DNA of 38,647 nucleotides from Eggerthellaceae bacterium (lineage in GTDB: Bacteria > Actinomycetota > Coriobacteriia > Coriobacteriales > Eggerthellaceae): the NCBI GenBank assembly GCA_017440565.1, contig JAFSHA010000072.1:1-38647 (forward strand), given 5' to 3'. This document shows, piece by piece, positions 25,089 through 31,578 of this stretch (position 1 is the first letter of the stretch; each line of letters starts with the position of its first letter). The position numbers were made by a program, and so were the translations under genes. The notes beneath the pieces are model-generated. The model made no database searches. It was not told where the DNA came from and worked only from the letters and a program-made list of their open reading frames with translations.

Positions 25089-25187
25089 GTTTGATGAGTT
25101 GGATATATCGTGATTTCGAGAATGGCGCAGGCCTTGCCATTGTTCAGATGCACGCGTGTAGTTAGTAAGTGTAACATTAGCAAACAA

Positions 25188-25296
25188 ACAAATGGAGACT
25201 CAGAAAATCTATTTGGCCGGAAATTCCGGCAATGGAAGCCCGACAAGCAGGGGGGCTTGGCACAGGGCGCCTCAAAAGGGTGCCCTTTTTTACGTT
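25188..25296 (+). ncRNA. Candidate small RNA of three hairpins and a T-run
   Basis: Three hairpins follow in close order: GCCGGA/TCCGGC around AAT near 25215-25229; AAGCCC/GGGCTT near 25238-25260; and AGGGCGCC/GGTGCCCT (one G-U pair) near 25264-25286 followed by six T. The last looks like a terminator. A possible -7 element (TAACATTAG) lies near 25168. The segment can be read as an N-terminal extension of the next gene from ATG 25192, but that extension is glycine/serine-rich and lacks family support. No known RNA family is recognised. Confidence 0.45.
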
Positions 25297-25317
25297 TTGG
25301 CACGCGATGTGGAAAGC
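25297..25317 (+). promoter_or_regulatory. Sigma-54-like repeat motif, copy 1
   Basis: TTGGCACGCGAT, then G, then TGGAAAGC. The -24 part TGGCACG is as in sigma-54 promoters; ten bases after its GG comes GG where GC is expected. A copy with one change is at 31371. ATG 25339 of the next gene lies 22 bases downstream. Use as a promoter is inferred. Confidence 0.4.
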
Positions 25318-25338
25318 GAAAGGAAACGAACGAGACAC

Positions 25339-25644
25339 ATGGACAGCTTATCAGATTACAAGGCCGTTCTGGCCGCCGTTTCCAGGGCCACAGGCATCCC
25401 GGAAGCCTTCATCTTTTCAAGGCGCAAAGGACAGATCTACTATGACGCCCGCTGGATAGCTGTGCGACTTCTAGCGGACCTCGGTTATTATTCCGGACAG
25501 ATAGCAGAACTGACCGGAATGACACAGCGGAACATAAACCGCATAATCAGCACGATCCAATTCCGCGAATTTTCGACCTGGCGACAATTCGGAAACGAAT
25601 TGGACGCATGCCGGAAAGCGCTGGGAATTACTGCTGCCTCATAG
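25339..25644 (+). CDS. DnaA domain IV-like DNA-binding protein (101 aa)
   Basis: The core DYKAVLAAVSRATGIPEAFI, then SRRKGQIYYDARWIAVRLLA, then YYSGQIAELTGMTQRNINRI follows the pattern of the DnaA C-terminal DNA-binding domain: helix, S-R-R, A-R-x-I-A-x-x-L, and an HTH with a recognition helix before I-x-x-I. There is no ATPase part. Start ATG 25339 is preferred, since the region upstream looks like an RNA with terminator. It may bind an origin or act as a regulator. The sigma-54-like motif lies just before it. Confidence 0.65.
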   Translation: MDSLSDYKAVLAAVSRATGIPEAFIFSRRKGQIYYDARWIAVRLLADLGYYSGQIAELTGMTQRNINRIISTIQFREFSTWRQFGNELDACRKALGITAAS

Positions 25645-25669
25645 GTTCGGAGATTGTAAGAGTTCCACT

Positions 25670-25687
25670 GGGAGCAATGTCGCTCCC
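25670..25687 (+). other. Hairpin in the leader of the 225-aa gene
   Basis: GGGAGC 25670-25675 pairs with GCTCCC 25682-25687 around AATGTC. No T-run follows, so it is not a standard terminator. It lies 17 bases before ATG 25705 and may act in the leader of the four-gene block. Confidence 0.4.
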
Positions 25688-25704
25688 GGTAAAACTATAC
25701 ATAT

Positions 25705-26382
25705 ATGGAACCTATCATCAAAGAGACACAGGTCATTAGAGACCACGGCGGATGGGAAGGTAACACCAGCTCACGTTCAAAATGGGCGCTCGGCCTTGGC
25801 ATCGCTGGAACCGTTCTCGGCGGCGCCGCACTCGCAAGACAGGGAGGCATCGGCGGAATCGTAGGAACAGGCGCGCCTTCTAACACGGTAGTCTACACTG
25901 GACCCGCAACCTGCCCGGGCGCCGCGTTCGAGAAGGAATGCAACGACATTCTTAACGTGACAAAGGGCATGTACGACCTCTTCATCGTGGGCCAGCAGAG
26001 CGCCGCGAAGGCAAGGGAAATCGACGTGGCCGAGAAGTTCGGTCTGTACGTGAACAACAGGGACAACATCGACAGAGTCAACGGACGCATCAACGACGAG
26101 CTCTTCAGCCTGTACAAGTACACACGCGACAAGGACGACGAGACCAACGCGAAGATCTACGACCTCGCCCAGCAGGTAGCAATCAGCACTGCAGTACGCC
26201 CTTACCAGGACAAGCTCATCCAGTGTAAGATTGACGAAGTCTACACAGCACTCGTCAACTACGTGGACCGTAAGACTTGCCGACTCATCCCGGGACGCCT
26301 CGTGCTCCCTAGCACACCCACCATCACAGGCTATTCGGCAGATTGCCCGTGCCCAGGTACAGCCGCAGAAGCGGGCGCGTAA
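25705..26382 (+). CDS. Conserved gut-phage protein of unknown function (225 aa)
   Basis: An N-terminal polar segment is followed by a glycine-rich hydrophobic stretch at 27-55 (WALGLGIAGTVLGGAALAR). A helical coiled-coil-like part comes next (VNNRDNIDRVNGRINDELFSL in pieces, then KIYDLAQQVAIS). The end has cysteine pairs (KTCRLIPGRLVLPSTPTITG, then DCPCPG). I recall proteins with this AVRPYQDKLI and LPSTPTITGY ending in many gut phages, in a block of unknown genes, some thought to be virion parts. It heads the block 25705-27647. Confidence 0.75.
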   Translation: MEPIIKETQVIRDHGGWEGNTSSRSKWALGLGIAGTVLGGAALARQGGIGGIVGTGAPSNTVVYTGPATCPGAAFEKECNDILNVTKGMYDLFIVGQQSAAKAREIDVAEKFGLYVNNRDNIDRVNGRINDELFSLYKYTRDKDDETNAKIYDLAQQVAISTAVRPYQDKLIQCKIDEVYTALVNYVDRKTCRLIPGRLVLPSTPTITGYSADCPCPGTAAEAGA

Positions 26383-26417
26383 ACGTTTGAAGCGTGTAAT
26401 TACTAATTGAAGACGCC

Positions 26418-26930
26418 ATGTCAGGAATCAATTTCAACTTTAACCGGGGCACGGATCCATTACTGGGGTCCGGCCCTGATTACTCCGCCCACCTTGCGGA
26501 GCTTGAACAGGCACAGAAAGCCATCGAGCAACAGAGACAAAGCATTCTGAAACTCGCGCAAAACACTCAGAACCCTGAAGCAACACCAACCAGCCCGACG
26601 CCAATCTGGGACCATATCGACACGCTGACCGATAACATGACGGCCGCGGAGTTCCAGGCAATGCAGGCAGACCCAAGCTACCAGAAGAGCCTCGGCGAAC
26701 TCATGGAATACGTCGCAGCCGTACAGCTCCAGCTGATACGTCCGCGCATCGAAGCCAACCCGGAAGGCAAGAAGCTGCTCGAGCAGCATCTGACTAACGT
26801 CAAGTTCCTGCGTAAAGCCGCAGCAGACAACGTGGACAAGAGACTTGCTGACTTCGATGACTACACGAAGAACTACAGCCACATGAGCTGGGAGGAATAT
26901 CTCAAGACCAAGGGAGGACAGAAGAAATGA
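26418..26930 (+). CDS. Hypothetical protein in four-gene block (170 aa)
   Basis: Starts MSGINFNFNRGTDPLLGSGP, then a coiled coil (LAELEQAQKAIEQQRQSILK), a proline/threonine-rich hinge, and a helical end (TAAEFQAMQADPSYQKSLGE and LEQHLTNVKFLRKAAADNVD). No enzyme motif or membrane segment is seen. It overlaps the next gene by four bases (ATGA), and codon use is as in the head genes. Family not recognised; a virion or DNA-binding structural role fits the block. Confidence 0.7.
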   Translation: MSGINFNFNRGTDPLLGSGPDYSAHLAELEQAQKAIEQQRQSILKLAQNTQNPEATPTSPTPIWDHIDTLTDNMTAAEFQAMQADPSYQKSLGELMEYVAAVQLQLIRPRIEANPEGKKLLEQHLTNVKFLRKAAADNVDKRLADFDDYTKNYSHMSWEEYLKTKGGQKK

Positions 26931-27355
26931 AGACCTCAGACATCAGCGCCTTCAAGGGTAAGGCAAAAGACGCAATCCTCGCATGGGCTGGCGAACAGAT
27001 CGACCAGCTGCTGCCAAACAAAGTCGCAGCCCGGGCAATGCTGAAGAACGCCGCCGCTAACATCGTGGAGCGCTTCAATCACAAGATAGACCAAGGCGTC
27101 GACGCCGCCTTCCTCATGCTGGGAGACGCGCAAGGGAACATCGACAGCGACAGCCTCGTCGACCTGGTATGCGACATGCTGAAGGAGATGCCTCCGACAG
27201 ACTACGCCCTCGGCCCGATAGGCGCGGTCGTAGGCAAAGGAGAGATCTGCCTGCAGTTCCCGGGCGGGCTTATCAGCGACCTCATCATCGGCGGTCTGGG
27301 TGGGGCACGAATCACGACCGCAGACATTCAGAAAATAAAGACTTTAATCATCTAG
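26927..27355 (+). CDS. Hypothetical protein in four-gene block (142 aa)
   Basis: Mostly helical with a mildly hydrophobic middle (LPNKVAARAMLKNAAANIVE), an acidic region (DAQGNIDSDSLVDLVCDMLK) and a glycine-rich C-terminal segment (LISDLIIGGLGGARITTADI) that could pack against a membrane or another protein. It is coupled to the genes on both sides by overlap or short spacing. Not recognised. Confidence 0.7.
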   Translation: MKTSDISAFKGKAKDAILAWAGEQIDQLLPNKVAARAMLKNAAANIVERFNHKIDQGVDAAFLMLGDAQGNIDSDSLVDLVCDMLKEMPPTDYALGPIGAVVGKGEICLQFPGGLISDLIIGGLGGARITTADIQKIKTLII

Positions 27356-27359
27356 CATT

Positions 27360-27647
27360 ATGGACCAGGAAACAATGAAATTCATGGGAGAACTCCAGGA
27401 GTTCGTCCACAAGGCCCAGAAGTTCCTCCAGAGCTCCGGCGGAAACTTCGGACAGCGCACCGACTACTACGGCATGCGTGACAACGGGAACCAGGGCGGC
27501 CAAGGTTACAACCAGGGCGGAGGTTCCAGCAACTACGGCCAGCGCGAACAGCCGTGGATGCACCCGGGCCCGCAGAGCTTCCCGAATCAGGGATGGGGCG
27601 GCGGAGGATATCCAAACTATCCGAACATTGACCCGCGCCTCTTCTAG
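27360..27647 (+). CDS. Glycine/asparagine/glutamine-rich low-complexity protein (95 aa)
   Basis: After a short helix (QETMKFMGELQEFVHKAQKF), residues 25-95 are G, N, Q, Y and P-rich (NQGGQGYNQGGGSSNYGQ and GWGGGGYPNYPNIDPRLF), likely unfolded. Such a chain could bind other proteins, nucleic acid or form condensates, but nothing specific is shown. It is the last gene of the block, followed after nine bases by a terminator. Confidence 0.65.
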   Translation: MDQETMKFMGELQEFVHKAQKFLQSSGGNFGQRTDYYGMRDNGNQGGQGYNQGGGSSNYGQREQPWMHPGPQSFPNQGWGGGGYPNYPNIDPRLF

Positions 27648-27655
27648 GCAGCATC

Positions 27656-27684
27656 GAAGGGCGGCGAAGGTCGCCCTTCTTTTA
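27656..27684 (+). terminator. Terminator after the four-gene block
   Basis: GAAGGGCG 27656-27663 pairs with CGCCCTTC 27672-27679 around an eight-base loop, followed by four T. It ends the 25705-27647 transcript. Confidence 0.75.
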
Positions 27685-27706
27685 CAAGATAAAACAAGAG
27701 ACAGTC

Positions 27707-28087
27707 ATGAACATGTATAACACACCGGCGAAGGAAATATACATCGCAGAAAACGGAGGATGGCACTTCAATAAGAAGGCCTGCGATTACGCCGTACAGA
27801 ACCTCCGAGGCATGGACAACAAGCCGATCAAGCCGCTGAGCAAAGAAGAGGTGGACGCGATGCTCGCGAAGTACGGAGTCAAACTTCAAAAAAACAAGGG
27901 CTTGGATTACGTCTACGCCGCCAACATGGGAAAGTCGGACATGGACAGCAGCGACGAGAAAAGCCTGGCACAATATGTAAAGAGAGCCGTCGATGACCCT
28001 GACGCAGCCGACGGAGAACTGATGGGATGCTGGTACACGAAGATGATCTTCCGACGTATCCCTGTAGATTGGGAAATGTTCCTATGA
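27707..28087 (+). CDS. Conserved gut-phage protein, DUF7841-like (126 aa)
   Basis: The middle reads LSKEEVDAMLAKYGVKLQ, then DYVYAANMGKSDMDSS, and the end QYVKRAVDDPDAADGE and IPVDWEMFL. I recall gut-phage proteins of this kind (DUF7841) with D-x-V-Y-x-A-N-M and V-D-D-P-D followed by I-P-x-D-W-E. Function is unknown. It is coupled by an ATGA overlap to the next gene, with a zinc-protease motif, a pairing I also recall in such phages. ATG 27713 is an equally possible start. Confidence 0.7.
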   Translation: MNMYNTPAKEIYIAENGGWHFNKKACDYAVQNLRGMDNKPIKPLSKEEVDAMLAKYGVKLQKNKGLDYVYAANMGKSDMDSSDEKSLAQYVKRAVDDPDAADGELMGCWYTKMIFRRIPVDWEMFL

Positions 28088-28503
28088 TCCAGCGCACGTT
28101 TTACATTCCACAGCACGACTGGACCTTCCGAGTCTACGTCCCGATATCATGCTTCTGGACGGGCGAGATCATCCGTCACCTTTGGAGGCTGGGCGCCACG
28201 GACGAGATCCTGCGAAGCGCGGCCACGAACATGCAATGCGGAAAGCTGAACAACGGGCTCACCTATGCCAGCCTGAAAGAGAGGGAGACCCTGGTGGTCG
28301 TCGGACAGACCACGACCGCCGCGGAGCTTTTCAACAGCGTAGTGCATGAGCTGGACCATGCCGCGCTTTTCACCTTTCCGCTCATTGGAATAGAACCCGG
28401 AACAGAAGAGGCGGCGTACTTCAAGGGCGGAGTCGCCCGCGAGATTTTCCCGATGATACAGCCGTATCTCTACGACTGCTGCAGACGAAAACGAACCAAG
28501 TGA
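28084..28503 (+). CDS. Small zincin-like protein with HELDH motif (139 aa)
   Basis: The motif VVHELDHAAL gives H88, E89 and H92 of a metallopeptidase HExxH site; a third ligand may be E108 or E109 in PGTEEAAYFKGG. Before it lie short strands (YIPQHDWTFRVYVPISCFW, ETLVVVGQTTT). The protein is very short for a zincin but keeps the key residues. I start at ATG 28084, which overlaps the previous stop. It may cut a host or phage protein, or use the fold only for binding. Confidence 0.7.
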   Translation: MIQRTFYIPQHDWTFRVYVPISCFWTGEIIRHLWRLGATDEILRSAATNMQCGKLNNGLTYASLKERETLVVVGQTTTAAELFNSVVHELDHAALFTFPLIGIEPGTEEAAYFKGGVAREIFPMIQPYLYDCCRRKRTK

Positions 28504-28525
28504 CGAGAAATCGTCACTTTTTTTG
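28498..28525 (+). terminator. Terminator after the zincin gene
   Basis: AAGTGACGA 28498-28506 pairs with TCGTCACTT 28511-28519 around a GAAA tetraloop, followed by a long T-run. It overlaps the 3' end of the gene and is one of the strongest terminators here. Cassette 2 starts right after it. Confidence 0.85.
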
Positions 28526-28544
28526 CAAAAATTTTGAAATACTA

Positions 28545-28575
28545 TTGCGCAATTCAAAATAAAGTGTTACCTTCG
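28545..28575 (+). promoter_or_regulatory. Bacteroidetes-type promoter, cassette 2
   Basis: TTG at 28545-28547, 20 bases, then TACCTTCG at 28568-28575, close to TAnnTTTG. AAGTGTTA and the A-rich leader match the promoter of cassette 1 at 24457, so the two are probably related. Confidence 0.65.
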
Positions 28576-28602
28576 CATCAACAAATAAAAACAACACGAA
28601 CC

Positions 28603-28791
28603 ATGAGAACAGCAGACCTTACAAAATTCCAGATCGCAAAAGAAACCGAGACCGCAATATATATTAATTGCTACACAGCATTCGGAGACAAGGCCTGCTG
28701 GTCACTAGTTAGAGTTCCAAGAACCGAAATCCACAACGGTATTATAACCGCTGACTTTGTAGCAAAGAAACAAATCATCGTAACAAGATAA
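28603..28791 (+). CDS. Small hypothetical protein of cassette 2 (62 aa)
   Basis: MRTADLTKFQIAKETETAIY begins a compact chain of likely beta strands (IYINCYTAFGDKACWSLVRV, IITADFVAKKQIIV). It is unlike the first-gene protein of cassette 1 in sequence, yet holds the same place: own promoter, A-rich leader, then an RHH gene. No motif gives a function. It starts at ATG 28603, about 28 bases after the -7 box. Confidence 0.65.
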   Translation: MRTADLTKFQIAKETETAIYINCYTAFGDKACWSLVRVPRTEIHNGIITADFVAKKQIIVTR

Positions 28792-28797
28792 GACGCT

Positions 28798-28989
28798 ATG
28801 AACACACACGGAGGAGCAAGGGCGGGAGCCGGGCGCAAGCGCTCGCCCCGCGAAACGAAGACAGTCAGCTGGAGGCTGAGCAGCTACGCGCGCGAATGGA
28901 TCACCAGACAGGCAGCAGAACAGGGAGTCACCTCGGGCGAAATCATAGACGCACTGATCCGGAGCTTCGAAGACCAAAACAACGACTGA
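28798..28989 (+). CDS. Ribbon-helix-helix protein with GGARAGAGRKR tail, copy 2 (63 aa)
   Basis: Same layout as the protein at 24822: a glycine/arginine tail (NTHGGARAGAGRKR), strand TVSWRLSS, helix YAREWITRQAAEQG and helix TSGEIIDALIRSFEDQ. The shared residues include W-R-x-S, E-W-I-x-x-Q-A-x-E-x-G-V-T and the I-x-x-x-x-x-S-F-E end. It is a likely DNA-binding dimer that controls its own cassette. It is the last rightward gene before the lysogeny module. Confidence 0.7.
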   Translation: MNTHGGARAGAGRKRSPRETKTVSWRLSSYAREWITRQAAEQGVTSGEIIDALIRSFEDQNND

Positions 28990-29002
28990 AAACGGCAAAA
29001 AA

Positions 29003-29040
29003 AGGACTAAATCGGGCGCTTTAATCCTCGATTTAGTCCT
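29003..29040 (-). terminator. Terminator of the leftward integrase transcript
   Basis: AGGACTAAATCG 29003-29014 pairs fully with CGATTTAGTCCT 29029-29040. On the minus strand it is followed by seven T (the A-run at 28997-29003), so it fits a terminator for integrase mRNA. It may also stop rightward RNA. Confidence 0.7.
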
Positions 29041-29054
29041 ACACATTTATAACT

Positions 29055-29069
29055 CGTTGATAATCAACG
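29055..29069. other. Perfect inverted repeat, candidate attP core
   Basis: CGTTGAT-A-ATCAACG is a 15-base palindrome with one central base, 147 bases from the 3' end of the integrase gene. Tyrosine integrases bind such inverted core sites, and attP normally lies beside int. The gap 28990-29215 holds no gene, so it is the natural place for attP. The host site is unknown. Confidence 0.4.
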
Positions 29070-29191
29070 CAGGTTGTAGCCCCGAGCAGAATCACAATAA
29101 TATGCAGCACACGACAAGACACGACAATACGCGCGTTTACTTCATATTTACTCGTAACTTACTCGGCAGGCAAAGGACACAAAAGGCAACG

Positions 29192-29219
29192 AAAGTGGGC
29201 GTTTAGTCCCACTTTTTAC
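29192..29219 (+). terminator. Rightward terminator facing the integrase gene
   Basis: AAAGTGGG 29192-29199 pairs with CCCACTTT 29208-29215, followed by T bases that overlap the integrase stop. It would stop rightward RNA before it enters int antisense. Confidence 0.7.
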
Positions 29220-30508
29220 TTTTTGTCAAATTTCGACATTTCCTGGACCTTGACCGAGTCCGCGATTGCAATGTAGGGCTTCATGGAATTGTAGTCGGCA
29301 TGGCCCGTCCAGCGCATCACGACATTAGGCGGAATGCCCATCATGAGCGCATTGCTTATGAAGGTACGACGCCCGGCATGCGTGCTCATGAGCTGCCACT
29401 TCGGAAGCAGAAGGTCCACACGGCGGCCGTTCTGGTATTCAGTGACGCGGACCAGCCGACAGATGCCCGCAAGCCGGCACAGCTCCTTCAGGCGGACGTT
29501 CATCTTCTGATTGCTCAGGACCGGGAACACCTTATCATCAGGGAAAGCCTCGTCGACATAACGGCCCAGGATTTCCTCGCTGTATTTATTCAGCTCGATA
29601 ACGAGATCGTCCGAGGTCTTGACGGTAGTCACGCGTATATAGGTATCATGGACATCGGCCCAGCGCAGACCATATACGTCCGAGTATCGGAGCGACGTGA
29701 AGGCGCAGAAGCAGAAGACATCCCGGACCGGACGCAGGGCGCGATGCTTTTCCGGTATTTCAAAATTCAGCAGGCCCATGAGCTCCTCCCAATCCAGGAA
29801 GATAATCGGATCGTCCATCTTCTGGAGCTTCGGCTTGAATTCCAGGTAATCCTTATAAGGCAGGAGGCCGCGGCGGTCCGCCCAGATAAGGAACCAGCGG
29901 AGCGCGGAGATGTTCTTCTCGACCGTGGTGTCCTTTATAGAGGTAACACCGGACGCCGCCCGTTTATTTACGCGCGTCTGGGAGCGCAGGTGCGCGACAA
30001 ACCGATACAGCCCCTCTTCTTTGAAGCCTTGCCAGGTAAGGTCCGGATCCCACGCCAGCAAATGATTTTTGACTCCCCAGAGCTTCTGGTAGGTACGATG
30101 CGTCCAGCAGTTCCGGGAACCGCGTTCGGCTACGAATATATCGAAGGCACGGAAGACGCCCACGTCCTCGGAACTGGCGAGGCCCAGGGTCTCGGTCAGC
30201 TTGGACCGGAACTCGTCCTTCGAAGGCACGACGCCCTGGGCGTCGAAGGAATCGAAGGCATCCTCGACCGCGTCGGCATACCGGTCGATCTCGGCGTTGA
30301 TGGACGCCGCGGAGATACGACGCGCCCCATGGAAGGACCGAGGGATGCAGCGCTGCGCTTCAGGATCCCAGCGGGATACGTTGACACGACAGCCCACGTT
30401 CAGAGCGACGATGCGCCGGCTGCCTTCCCATTTGACGCGAAGGCGGACACGGGCCTCGTCGGAGTCGGGAACGCGGTCCAGGACAAAAGCGGTGATATGC
30501 TTAATCAT
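29216..30508 (-). CDS. int: Tyrosine integrase (430 aa)
   Basis: Site-specific recombinase that inserts and excises the prophage. The N-terminal arm-binding part and the SAM-like core-binding domain (near 118-215) are of the Bacteroidetes type. The catalytic set is complete: R274 in TSLRYSDV, H377 and R380 in THAGRRTF, H403 in GHADYNSM and Y412 as nucleophile. Length is usual. The gene overlaps the CI-like HTH gene by eight bases and shares its leftward transcript. An open frame on the other strand covers nearly the whole gene and is a shadow. Confidence 0.95.
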   Translation of the reverse strand: MIKHITAFVLDRVPDSDEARVRLRVKWEGSRRIVALNVGCRVNVSRWDPEAQRCIPRSFHGARRISAASINAEIDRYADAVEDAFDSFDAQGVVPSKDEFRSKLTETLGLASSEDVGVFRAFDIFVAERGSRNCWTHRTYQKLWGVKNHLLAWDPDLTWQGFKEEGLYRFVAHLRSQTRVNKRAASGVTSIKDTTVEKNISALRWFLIWADRRGLLPYKDYLEFKPKLQKMDDPIIFLDWEELMGLLNFEIPEKHRALRPVRDVFCFCAFTSLRYSDVYGLRWADVHDTYIRVTTVKTSDDLVIELNKYSEEILGRYVDEAFPDDKVFPVLSNQKMNVRLKELCRLAGICRLVRVTEYQNGRRVDLLLPKWQLMSTHAGRRTFISNALMMGIPPNVVMRWTGHADYNSMKPYIAIADSVKVQEMSKFDKK

Positions 30509-30752
30509 GCATCCGACCCTCCCCGGTCAGGAGCCAGGCGGCATTGATACCGAAGTCGCGGACGAGATACGTCAGCCAGGCCGCCTTGAAATCATTTGTG
30601 CCGGGCGTGACCTGCAGCCGGCGTAGGCTGCGGCGATTGATACCGTAGCGATCCGTGAAGGTCTTGATCCCGCGGATCTGGCGGGACTCCTTCAACCAGG
30701 CCAGCGCTTCGAAGAACCGGCCAACGATAAGATCATGCTCCTCCTGCGTCAT
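30501..30752 (-). CDS. CI-like helix-turn-helix protein (83 aa)
   Basis: Reads MTQEEHDLIVGRFFEALAWL, then IKTFTDRYGINRRSLRRLQ and FGINAAWLLTGEGRMHD. The last phrase, G-I-N-x-x-W-L-L-T-G-E-G, is typical of phage CI-type repressor N-terminal domains, in which an HTH precedes it. No C-terminal peptidase part exists, so it may be an excisionase-like or auxiliary regulator of int. It overlaps int by eight bases and the HNH gene by four. Confidence 0.7.
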   Translation of the reverse strand: MTQEEHDLIVGRFFEALAWLKESRQIRGIKTFTDRYGINRRSLRRLQVTPGTNDFKAAWLTYLVRDFGINAAWLLTGEGRMHD

Positions 30753-31342
30753 CCTATTTTATTTGATTTTTCGAGATTACACTTCTGACACAACAGCTGC
30801 AGATTTTCCAGGGAAGTGGCGCCACCCTTCGAAAAAGGAATGATATGATCCAGTTGGAGATTTTCAGTCGAGCCGCAGTACACGCAACGGGCGCCGTCGC
30901 GGCGATAGACGGCATCGACAACCTCGCGCGGAATCGGCGGGCGCTTCGGCTGATCCCCGAAGAGTTCCCCGGAATCGATAAGTTCCATCCGGACCTGCTC
31001 TTCAAGCTCGCGACGGCGCTGCCTTTCCTTCAGCTTCGAGGCTATCTTGGCTTTTTCGCGTTCCAAAGCCCGCTCTTTTTCAGCGGCCTCACGTGCAGGG
31101 CGCTCTGCCTCCCAGCGCTCGCGTTCCTGCCTCTTTTCTTCCAAAAGCTCCTGGTACCTACGCTGCCTTTCCTCGTGTTCAATTTTATGCTGACGCCAAA
31201 ACTCCGCCGAGCGTTCTTCTTCCAGGCGTTTTTTCTCCGCCTCTTCTTTTTGCAAGAGCTTCAACATACGACGGGCGCGAAGCCAAGCCCAGATGCGCCA
31301 GATACACCATACAAAGAACAGCGTCGAAAGAATTTCCCACAT
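30749..31342 (-). CDS. Membrane-anchored coiled-coil HNH nuclease (197 aa)
   Basis: Three parts are visible. Residues 1-22 (MWEILSTLFFVWCIWRIWAW) are one transmembrane segment followed by arginines, so the body is cytoplasmic. Residues 25-120 are a long charged coiled coil rich in E, K and R. Residues 140-197 form a full HNH domain: CVYC at 153-156, LDHIIPF with D165/H166, N180, and CQKCN at 185-189. Lysogeny modules often carry superinfection-exclusion or defence genes, so this may cut incoming DNA at the membrane; that is inference. It is co-transcribed with the CI-like gene and int. Confidence 0.8.
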   Translation of the reverse strand: MWEILSTLFFVWCIWRIWAWLRARRMLKLLQKEEAEKKRLEEERSAEFWRQHKIEHEERQRRYQELLEEKRQERERWEAERPAREAAEKERALEREKAKIASKLKERQRRRELEEQVRMELIDSGELFGDQPKRPPIPREVVDAVYRRDGARCVYCGSTENLQLDHIIPFSKGGATSLENLQLLCQKCNLEKSNKIG

Positions 31343-31370
31343 AAAAATATTTATTTTTCAAATTATCGAT

Positions 31371-31391
31371 TTGGCACGCGATATGGAAAGC
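31371..31391 (+). promoter_or_regulatory. Sigma-54-like repeat motif, copy 2
   Basis: TTGGCACGCGAT, then A, then TGGAAAGC, differing in one base from the motif at 25297. It lies between the repressor and HNH genes. On the plus strand ATG 31420 is 28 bases downstream; on the minus strand the HNH start is at a like distance, so direction is uncertain. Confidence 0.35.
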
Positions 31392-31419
31392 CCGAAAATC
31401 AACGGACAAACACATAGAC

Positions 31420-31578
31420 ATGAACGCGCTAATTTTCAGCAGAATCCTCGGCCTCCTTTGGGCCACAGAACCTATCCAGGACACGATCCATCTGTTCCTG
31501 AGCCTTGCTGACCTGTTTAATGGTAAGCAGGAGCTGCTCGTCCTTCATTTTCAGAAGCTCAAGCACGCCCGGATCTGA
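31420..31578 (+). CDS. Possible antisense small ORF within the repressor gene (52 aa)
   Basis: An ATG frame on the strand opposite the repressor codes MNALIFSRILGLLWATEPIQ and a leucine-rich rest, ending at TGA 31576. It stands after the sigma-54-like motif much as the DnaA-like gene does at 25339. Against it: it lies wholly in another gene's coding strand, where leucine-rich antisense frames are common by chance. Kept only as a possibility. Confidence 0.2.
   Translation: MNALIFSRILGLLWATEPIQDTIHLFLSLADLFNGKQELLVLHFQKLKHARI

Noticed and set aside
25192-25338. 49-residue N-terminal extension of the DnaA-like protein
   Set aside because: The bases form three hairpins with a T-run, and the residues are unlike the family.
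29300-30547. 415-aa plus-strand ORF opposite integrase
   Set aside because: The minus strand has a complete tyrosine recombinase with all catalytic residues; the plus frame has no family features.
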